Source: Undibacterium hunanense (lineage in GTDB: Bacteria > Pseudomonadota > Gammaproteobacteria > Burkholderiales > Burkholderiaceae_D). From it: a DNA stretch of 64,000 nucleotides. Each line of letters starts with the position of its first letter. The stretch's first letter is position 1. Positions 58,035-64,000 of this stretch are shown here, in pieces. The stretch is taken from assembly GCF_014284335.1 (NCBI RefSeq), contig NZ_JACOGF010000004.1, positions 434,001-498,000 on the forward strand, given 5' to 3'. The notes under the pieces are model-generated. The model saw nothing but the letters and a program-made list of their open reading frames with translations. It was not told where the DNA came from and ran no database searches. A program made the translations under genes and the position numbers.

Positions 58035-59204
58035 ATGAAAATTCATGAGTATCAGGGTAAAGAAATCCTCCGCAAATTCGGAGTGACAGTACCGCGCGGT
58101 ATTCCATGCCTGTCTGTTGACGAAGCTGTCAAAGCAGCTGAAACACTGGGCGGACCAGTCTGGGTTGTTAAAGCCCAGATTCATGCCGGTGGCCGTGGCA
58201 AGGGTGGTGGCGTGAAAGTCGCCAAATCCCTGGAACAAGTGCGTGAATACGCAGATGCCATCCTGGGTATGCAACTGGTCACGCATCAGACCAGCCCTGA
58301 AGGTCAAAAGGTTCGTCGCCTGCTGATCGAAGAAGGCGCAGATATCAAGAAAGAACTGTACGTGAGTATGGTAACTGACCGTATCAGCCAGCGCGTGGTC
58401 TTGATGGCTTCCAGCGAAGGCGGTATGGATATTGAAGAAGTGGCAGAAAAACATCCTGAGCTGATCCACAACCTGGCGATTGACCCGACCAATGGTCTGC
58501 AAGATGCTGAAGCTGACGACATCTCCCGTAAAATCGGTGTGCCTGAAGGTTCTATCGCTGATGCGCGCGTACAGTTGCAAGGTTTGTACAAAGCCTTCAT
58601 GGAAACTGACTGTTCCCTGGCTGAGATCAATCCTTTGATCCTGACCGGCTCCGGCAAAGTCATCGCACTGGATGCAAAATTCAACTTCGACGCGAATGCA
58701 TTGTTCCGTCAACCAGAAATCGTGGCTTACCGCGATCTGGATGAAGAAGATCCAGCTGAAATCGAAGCGTCCAAATTTGACCTGGCTTACATCTCCCTCG
58801 ACGGCAATATTGGCTGCCTGGTCAACGGTGCTGGTCTGGCGATGGCAACGATGGATACCATCAAACTGTTCGGCGGCGAACCAGCCAACTTCCTCGACGT
58901 AGGCGGTGGCGCGACTGCAGAAAAAGTAACAGAAGCCTTCAAGATCATGTTGAAAAACCCAGGCCTGAAAGCCATCCTGGTCAACATTTTCGGCGGCATC
59001 ATGCGTTGTGACGTGATCGCTGAAGGCGTGATCACTGCATCCAAGGCAGTTTCCCTGCAAGTACCACTGGTTGTGCGTATGAAGGGTACTAACGAAGACA
59101 TCGGCAAGAAGATGCTGGCTGACTCTGGCCTGCCTATCATCGCGGCTGACACGATGGAAGAAGCAGCGCAGAAGGTTGTTGCCGCTGCTGCAGCTCAAGC
59201 TTAA
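58035..59204 (+). CDS. sucC: Succinate-CoA ligase beta subunit
   Basis: A 388-residue ADP-forming succinyl-CoA synthetase beta subunit: ATP-grasp domain (N-terminal ~240 residues, opening [17 protein letters not shown]) and a C-terminal CoA-ligase domain with '[19 protein letters not shown]'. Together with SucD it makes ATP and succinate from succinyl-CoA in the TCA cycle. GAAGG lies 8-12 bp upstream. sucD follows after 18 bp. Confidence 0.97.
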   Translation: MKIHEYQGKEILRKFGVTVPRGIPCLSVDEAVKAAETLGGPVWVVKAQIHAGGRGKGGGVKVAKSLEQVREYADAILGMQLVTHQTSPEGQKVRRLLIEEGADIKKELYVSMVTDRISQRVVLMASSEGGMDIEEVAEKHPELIHNLAIDPTNGLQDAEADDISRKIGVPEGSIADARVQLQGLYKAFMETDCSLAEINPLILTGSGKVIALDAKFNFDANALFRQPEIVAYRDLDEEDPAEIEASKFDLAYISLDGNIGCLVNGAGLAMATMDTIKLFGGEPANFLDVGGGATAEKVTEAFKIMLKNPGLKAILVNIFGGIMRCDVIAEGVITASKAVSLQVPLVVRMKGTNEDIGKKMLADSGLPIIAADTMEEAAQKVVAAAAAQA

Positions 59205-59222
59205 TAATCGCAAGGAACAGAT

Positions 59223-60104
59223 ATGTCCATCCTGATCAATAAAGACACTAAAGTCATCACCCAAGGTATTACTGGCAAAACTGGCCAGTTCCATACTCGC
59301 ATGTGCCGCGATTACGCAAACGGTAAAAACTGTTTCGTCGCTGGCGTGAACCCGAAAAAAGCTGGCGAAGATTTCGAAGGCATCCCGATTTTTGCTAACG
59401 TATCTGAAGCCAAGGCAGCAACTGGTGCGACAGTTTCCGTTATCTACGTTCCACCAGCAGGCGCAGCTGCTGCCATCTGGGAAGCTGTTGAAGCTGACCT
59501 GGACCTGGCAATTTGCATTACTGAAGGCATCCCTGTCCGTGACATGATGATGTTGAAAGACCGCATGGCAAAGTCCGGCAGCAAAACAAAATTGCTCGGC
59601 CCTAACTGCCCAGGTCTGATCACGCCAGACGAAATCAAGATCGGCATCATGCCAGGCCATATCCACCGTAAAGGTCGTATCGGCGTGGTTTCCCGTTCCG
59701 GTACGCTGACTTATGAAGCAGTGGGTCAATTGACTGCACTGGGTCTGGGTCAGTCTTCTGCTGTAGGTATCGGTGGTGATCCTATCAATGGTCTGAAACA
59801 CATCGACATCATGAAGATGTTCAATGATGATCCAGATACTGACGCCGTCATCATGATCGGTGAAATCGGTGGTCCTGATGAAGCCAATGCTTCTTACTGG
59901 GTACGCGACAACATGAAGAAACCAGTTGTTGGTTTCATCGCTGGTGTGACGGCGCCTCCAGGCAAGCGCATGGGCCATGCAGGCGCCCTGATTTCTGGTG
60001 GTGCTGATACAGCACAAGCCAAGCTGGATATCATGGAAGAATGTGGCATCAAAGCAACCAAAAACCCATCTGAAATGGCACGTTTGTTGAAAGCCATGCT
60101 GTAA
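59223..60104 (+). CDS. sucD: Succinate-CoA ligase alpha subunit
   Basis: A 293-residue alpha subunit with the CoA-binding Rossmann domain (ITGKTGQFHTRMCRDYANG near 14-32) and the ligase domain containing the phospho-histidine in 'GKRMGHAGALISGGADTAQAK' (His ~250). AAGGA precedes the ATG. Last gene of the operon, followed by a strong terminator. Confidence 0.97.
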   Translation: MSILINKDTKVITQGITGKTGQFHTRMCRDYANGKNCFVAGVNPKKAGEDFEGIPIFANVSEAKAATGATVSVIYVPPAGAAAAIWEAVEADLDLAICITEGIPVRDMMMLKDRMAKSGSKTKLLGPNCPGLITPDEIKIGIMPGHIHRKGRIGVVSRSGTLTYEAVGQLTALGLGQSSAVGIGGDPINGLKHIDIMKMFNDDPDTDAVIMIGEIGGPDEANASYWVRDNMKKPVVGFIAGVTAPPGKRMGHAGALISGGADTAQAKLDIMEECGIKATKNPSEMARLLKAML

Positions 60105-60130
60105 GGTTTTTTTGGTAAAAAAAGTTGGTC

Positions 60131-60165
60131 AAAAAAAGAGTCGCAGATTTTGCGACTCTTTTTGT
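60131..60165 (+). terminator. Rho-independent terminator after sucD
   Basis: An A-run, a 9-bp stem AGAGTCGCA / TGCGACTCT (60137-60145 and 60151-60159) and a T-run. A textbook intrinsic terminator for sucCD. Confidence 0.92.
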
Positions 60166-60307
60166 TTATGCTTGCATTTACTGAGGATATCCAGTGCAAA
60201 TAGATTTCCTTAATGTTAAGCTTAACTTATAGAGAAAAAATCAATCCAGTTTTTGGGTTTGATGATTGTTAATTAATTTGCAAAAAATTTTAGTCAGCCG
60301 TTTATTG

Positions 60308-61114
60308 ATGCCATACCAGCGTGTTTTAGAATTTGCCGCCTTGTCTGATACCGGGCGAGTCAGAGCGCATAACGAAGATGCTATCGTTGTTTGCGCTGAT
60401 TATGGCTGCGCCGTGCTGGCGGATGGCATGGGTGGGTATAACGCCGGTGAAGTGGCCAGTGCGATGACGTCGCAAATCGTCGCCGAATATCTGTGTACCA
60501 AAATGGATGGCCTGTGGTTTCCATCCATGGGGCCCAGACCGGTTGCCATGGCGCGCTGGATGACAGAGGCGATTGAATCCGCCAATCGTAACGTCTTGAA
60601 TGTCGCACAAACCAATCCCGAATGTGCGGGCATGGGGACAACAGTAGTAACCGCCTGTTGTCTGCAGGATAAGCTTTTGCTGGCTCATGTGGGTGATTCC
60701 AGGGCATACCGCTATCGTGACGGTGATCTGACCAAACTCACAGAAGACCACTCTGTACTGCAAGAACAACTCAATGCCGGCCTGATTTCAGAAGCCGATG
60801 CCCGTTTCTCATCGATCAAGAACCTGATCACCCGCGCCGTCGGCACACAGCAAGAACTATTGGTGGAGTTGCATATACACCATACCCAGGATGACGATCT
60901 TTACCTGATTTGTTCGGATGGATTGACCGATATGCTCAGTCATGATGAAATCCTCACCATCCTTAGTCGCTACGGTTCGGATATGCGGTTATGTTGCGGT
61001 GCACTCATCGATCATGCGAATGATCGTGGCGGCCTCGACAATATATCGGTTATCCTGTTCAGACTGGTTGGCGAAGAAAACAAATCCTGGTTGCAAAGAA
61101 CCTTTACCCGGTAG
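60308..61114 (+). CDS. PP2C-type serine/threonine phosphatase
   Basis: 268 residues from ATG 60308 (frame open to 60266 but the motif set begins here). All PP2C metal motifs are present: RAHNEDA (~21-27), LADGMGGYNAG (~38-48), HVGDSRAY (~126-133), SDGLTDML (~206-213) and GGLDNISVI (~244-252). A cytoplasmic Mn/Mg-dependent phosphatase. The FHA protein gene follows 30 bp downstream, a pairing typical of Ser/Thr-kinase signalling; no kinase is in the window. Confidence 0.92.
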   Translation: MPYQRVLEFAALSDTGRVRAHNEDAIVVCADYGCAVLADGMGGYNAGEVASAMTSQIVAEYLCTKMDGLWFPSMGPRPVAMARWMTEAIESANRNVLNVAQTNPECAGMGTTVVTACCLQDKLLLAHVGDSRAYRYRDGDLTKLTEDHSVLQEQLNAGLISEADARFSSIKNLITRAVGTQQELLVELHIHHTQDDDLYLICSDGLTDMLSHDEILTILSRYGSDMRLCCGALIDHANDRGGLDNISVILFRLVGEENKSWLQRTFTR

Positions 61115-61144
61115 TTCTGGGGCTTACGAATTGATGAGAGATTT

Positions 61145-61783
61145 ATGGCGAAAATTGTCGTCACCTTTAATGGTCTGGTACAACAAGAACTGACAATCAC
61201 CAAATCAAGGCTGACCATAGGTCGCAGGCCAAGTAATGACGTGGTCATTGATCACCTGACAGTCAGCGGCCAGCATGCTGCGATCGATACTTCTTCGAAC
61301 GGTTCATTTGTGCTTGATCTGGGCAGTACCAATGGCACCATGGTCAATGGCCAGCCGGTAAAAAAGCATTTGCTGCAACATGACGATATCATCGACATCG
61401 GCAAATACAAATTGCGTTTCCAGGTTGAAAAAGATACCCAGGGCAAGGTCACCCAGTCAGTGAGTCCAACTGCACAGGTTGCTGCTGGGGTTGCTGCCTC
61501 TGTTGCAGCACCCGCCGCAGCGAATATGCCTGCCAAAGTCAAAGTGTTGACAGGTGCCAATGCCGGTAAGGAGCTGGTGCTATCCAAGCCTGTCACTACC
61601 ATAGGAAGCCCCTCGGTTCAGGTGGTCGCCATTACGCGGCAGGATAAGAATTATTTTATTGCTCATGTCGAAGGCACTACCAAACCGAAACTGAATGATG
61701 TTGTTATTGAGTCCAAGCCGGTGCAACTCAAAAACAATGATGTCATAGAGCTGAACAGTGCAAAGCTGCAATTCATGGGATGA
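61145..61783 (+). CDS. FHA-domain protein
   Basis: 212 residues: an FHA domain at ~20-95 with the phosphothreonine-binding set (GRRPSND, S..H, GSTNGTMVNG), an Ala/Val-rich linker (~105-130), and a second, degenerate FHA-like beta sandwich (~135-212). It should recognise phosphothreonine on a partner, probably a substrate of the adjacent PP2C phosphatase. Forms an operon with it. Confidence 0.9.
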   Translation: MAKIVVTFNGLVQQELTITKSRLTIGRRPSNDVVIDHLTVSGQHAAIDTSSNGSFVLDLGSTNGTMVNGQPVKKHLLQHDDIIDIGKYKLRFQVEKDTQGKVTQSVSPTAQVAAGVAASVAAPAAANMPAKVKVLTGANAGKELVLSKPVTTIGSPSVQVVAITRQDKNYFIAHVEGTTKPKLNDVVIESKPVQLKNNDVIELNSAKLQFMG

Positions 61784-61950
61784 AATTCTGTTCCATTTAT
61801 TCTTGTGTGGCGACTGACTGTTACCGTGCAAGTGGCTGGACGTAGTCGGTACGGTCTGTGTTATTGCTATGGCGTGCGTATCATATCTATGATGCAGATC
61901 ATTCTCTCATGCGCGTCGACACAGGTCTTTAGCGCACCTTTGATCTCTCT

Positions 61951-62919
61951 ATGACATCCACACGCATCTCGATTGCTTTGTGTACCTACAATGGTGCCAC
62001 TTATTTGCAGGAGCAATTGCAGAGTTTTCGTACGCAATCCCATAGGCCGTATGAGCTTGTCGTCTGCGATGATCAATCCACGGATGCAACCACAGAGCTG
62101 ATTCGTGCTTTCGCCAGCGAGGTCGCATTTCCCGTGCGTCTTTCTATCAACCAGGACAGGTTGGGTTCAAGGCTTAATTTTGCCAGGGCAATCGCCCTGT
62201 GCAGCGGTGATGTCATTGCCTTGTCGGATCAGGATGATGTCTGGCGTGGCGACAAACTGGAAAAAATAAGCCAGACGTTTATCGATGACAGCGTCACTGC
62301 CGTTTTCAGTGATGCCGAAGTTACCGATGCATCATTGCAATCGCTTGGCTACAGCATGTGGCAAGGGCTTAAATTTGATGCCCATGCCATACAGTATATG
62401 CAGGCGGGCGCCGGTTTCGAACTCTTGCTCAAGCGTTTTTTGGTGATGGGGGCCAGCCTGGCGTTTCGTACCTCGTTGCGGGAAATGATTTTGCCAATTC
62501 CTCCGGCCTGGCACCACGATGCATGGATAGCCTTGCTGGCAGCTGCTTGCGGCAATATTGCGCCGATTGATGAATGTCTGCTGCAATACCGGCAGCACGG
62601 CAATAATCAGATCGGCGGACGGAAAAAATCCCTGCTGTCGCAGATACAGAATGCCCTGCAAGTAGATCGCGAGACATATCTGCGCGATGAACTGGCATTG
62701 TGGACTACGCTGCAGCAACGCCTGCCGCGCAGTGGGCAGGTCATCCCGGAACACCTGTCTGGCATTGATGATAAATGTGCTCATCTGCAGAGACGCATGG
62801 ATTTTCCCAAGCCAAGATGGCGGCGTCTGCCAGCAATCGCCGCAGAACTGCAGTCAGGCGCTTATGCACGCTATGCGCGCAACTGGGGCAGTGTCGCTTT
62901 GGATGTGTTGATGAAGTAG
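61951..62919 (+). CDS. GT2-family glycosyltransferase
   Basis: A 322-residue GT-A glycosyltransferase: ALCTYNGATYL (~10-20), VVCDDQSTDATTELI (~42-56) and ALSDQDDVW (~88-96, nucleotide-sugar DxD region). The rhamnosyltransferase-like subgroup is suggested by the C-terminal layout ('WHDAWIALLAAACG' near 188-201), but the sugar is uncertain. Cytoplasmic face, cell-surface glycan synthesis. Confidence 0.85.
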   Translation: MTSTRISIALCTYNGATYLQEQLQSFRTQSHRPYELVVCDDQSTDATTELIRAFASEVAFPVRLSINQDRLGSRLNFARAIALCSGDVIALSDQDDVWRGDKLEKISQTFIDDSVTAVFSDAEVTDASLQSLGYSMWQGLKFDAHAIQYMQAGAGFELLLKRFLVMGASLAFRTSLREMILPIPPAWHHDAWIALLAAACGNIAPIDECLLQYRQHGNNQIGGRKKSLLSQIQNALQVDRETYLRDELALWTTLQQRLPRSGQVIPEHLSGIDDKCAHLQRRMDFPKPRWRRLPAIAAELQSGAYARYARNWGSVALDVLMK

Positions 62920-62952
62920 CGTGACCCACCTATCTTCACGTCCCTGGTCAGT

Positions 62953-63966
62953 TTAAAGAAAGCGGTATTTTGTCCAGCGATTGATACTGTTGAATGCCCT
63001 GACGCAAAAGAAAGCAATCTGTCTCGTCAGCCAGGAGCCGGTCAGGATAGGTTTCAGGAAAATATGAAATAGTGGATAAGCGCTGAAACATTTCGTGCTG
63101 ACATCGACAATATCTTCATCAAGAAATTTATTTTTACTGGCAGCATTGCTGAACTGACTCATCAACTGACGTGGGAAAAAACGGGTAATCACGGCATTGG
63201 CCATGATACGTTCTGCGTCCGGTATGCTGGCGCCCAGATGTTTTTTGGTCATCTGTACCAGATTGACACCAAACACTTCGACCAGGCGATAGCCGCTGCT
63301 GTTTTCTCTCAGTGCTGCAAAGATTCGGCTATTCACATACAAATGCTGCCTGCATGCCTTGATTGCCGTGAAGGTCCAGGTAAGCTGGACCAGATAGGTA
63401 TTGAGTTCAGTGCTGGGATCAAAGTCTGGTGTGTAGGCGAGCACGGCCTCGCGATTGATGACGTTCGCCGAAATAAATGTCAGAAAGACGTTGGTTGATT
63501 TGAAAAAATCATTTGAGTTCAGTAATCTTGCGCTGATCTCTTTGGGGGCCTTACGCTCCAGGATGTGCTCTTGCTCATTGTGACCAAAACCATCATTGGC
63601 AAGATATAAAACGCCAATGTCCAAAGACCGGCATTGCTCCAGTACATAGTTAACCGTTCCCTGGTACAGGATTTCATCATCACCGATTACCCAGAAATAT
63701 TTTCCGTTTGCCTTGCTAAAGCCCTGGCAAAAATTTCTGTCAGCCCCGATATTTTCAGCGTTACGCAGGCTGATGAAAGGAAAGCCTTGCTGGATAAAGT
63801 TAGCTACCACTTCCTGGGTGTTATCTGTTGATGCATTGTCTGAAACAATCAGTTCCAGATCATCTGGCCATGCCGTCATTCCCGCGACAATAGACTTTAG
63901 CAAATGCTGCAATAAACCCGCTCTGTTATACGTGGGAATATAAATGGATAGCGCCAGTTTAGACAA
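62953..63966 (-). CDS. GT2-family glycosyltransferase (TTG start)
   Basis: A 337-residue GT-A glycosyltransferase: SIYIPTYNRAGLL (~7-19), LELIVSDNASTDNTQEVV (~37-54), and IGDDE (~93-97) as the metal-binding DxD. The start codon is TTG at 63964-63966, supported by AGGAG 6-10 bp upstream. It converges on the other glycosyltransferase gene and may belong to a polysaccharide locus that continues to the right of the window. Confidence 0.85.
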   Translation of the reverse strand: MSKLALSIYIPTYNRAGLLQHLLKSIVAGMTAWPDDLELIVSDNASTDNTQEVVANFIQQGFPFISLRNAENIGADRNFCQGFSKANGKYFWVIGDDEILYQGTVNYVLEQCRSLDIGVLYLANDGFGHNEQEHILERKAPKEISARLLNSNDFFKSTNVFLTFISANVINREAVLAYTPDFDPSTELNTYLVQLTWTFTAIKACRQHLYVNSRIFAALRENSSGYRLVEVFGVNLVQMTKKHLGASIPDAERIMANAVITRFFPRQLMSQFSNAASKNKFLDEDIVDVSTKCFSAYPLFHIFLKPILTGSWLTRQIAFFCVRAFNSINRWTKYRFL

Positions 63967-64000
63967 TCTGTTCTCCTTTGTTTGTTGCCTGCCATTCCTG

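Noticed and set aside
58002-60017. A 671-residue minus-strand reading frame across sucC and sucD
   Set aside because: It is antisense to two highly conserved genes and has odd composition (Phe/His/Asp-rich); a shadow of their codon bias.

Overview
The window is one stretch of a betaproteobacterial chromosome, most likely Oxalobacteraceae (Undibacterium/Janthinobacterium/Herbaspirillum-like). The evidence is the core order recA - recX - DUF2889 - sucC - sucD, the LexA box CTGT-N8-ACAG before recA, and the mix of LysR regulators, AsmA, TonB receptors and secreted hydrolases. I found no tRNA, rRNA, CRISPR array, transposase or phage gene.

Layout. (1) 1-4443 is a defence-type locus. A gene end entering from the left is translationally coupled to a winged-helix/SWIM zinc-finger protein. 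A 107-bp MITE-like inverted-repeat element follows, then a complete retron: an msr-msd RNA gene with matching a1/a2 repeats and a perfect 21-bp msd stem, and a reverse transcriptase with the retron NAxxH, YADD and VTG motifs. The reverse transcriptase carries a long N-terminal extension and a C-terminal coiled coil plus membrane segments. From memory, RT + WH-SWIM partners resembles type XIII retrons. This is the strongest candidate for an unusual system here. (2) 4464-16621 holds ordinary accessory genes: a TPR membrane protein, a Cache protein, a creatininase, DUF1428, two LysR regulators facing an SDR and an MBL-fold protein that has lost most metal ligands, a tautomerase, an NTF2-like protein, a lipase-like lipoprotein and a metallophosphoesterase. 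(3) 16753-18105 is an A+T-rich three-gene cassette with overlapping ends around a macrodomain protein. (4) 18292-26946 carries a YdjM-like membrane protein, an orphan molybdenum hydroxylase large subunit, a secreted GH2 beta-galactosidase with a beta-propeller partner, and AsmA.

(5) 27166-45211 is one long G+C-rich, minus-strand organosulfur cluster of 17 genes. It starts with a LysR regulator and an ABC permease/ATPase. It continues with an acyl-CoA-dehydrogenase-like (SfnB/DszC) oxidoreductase, an SsuD-like monooxygenase, a D-2-hydroxyacid dehydrogenase, a class II aldolase, and its own TonB-ExbB-ExbD. It ends with two sulfonate-type binding proteins flanking a TonB-dependent receptor, a DszA/NtaA-like monooxygenase, a thiol dioxygenase, a four-rhodanese protein and an SsuE-like flavin reductase. 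Together these could move a sulfur compound across both membranes, cleave its C-S bond and process the carbon and sulfur products.

(6) 45629-54829 has a large protein with a degenerate Nudix-like domain, a beta-helix lipoprotein, a GAF-PAS-GGDEF cyclase and a second TonB receptor. (7) 55151-60104 is core: recA, recX, DUF2889, sucCD. (8) 60308-63966 has a PP2C phosphatase + FHA pair and two convergent GT2 glycosyltransferases.

A window-wide peculiarity is the abundance of very short tandem duplications (units of 8-20 bp, 2-7 copies) at gene ends and in intergenic spacers, densest in the organosulfur cluster.
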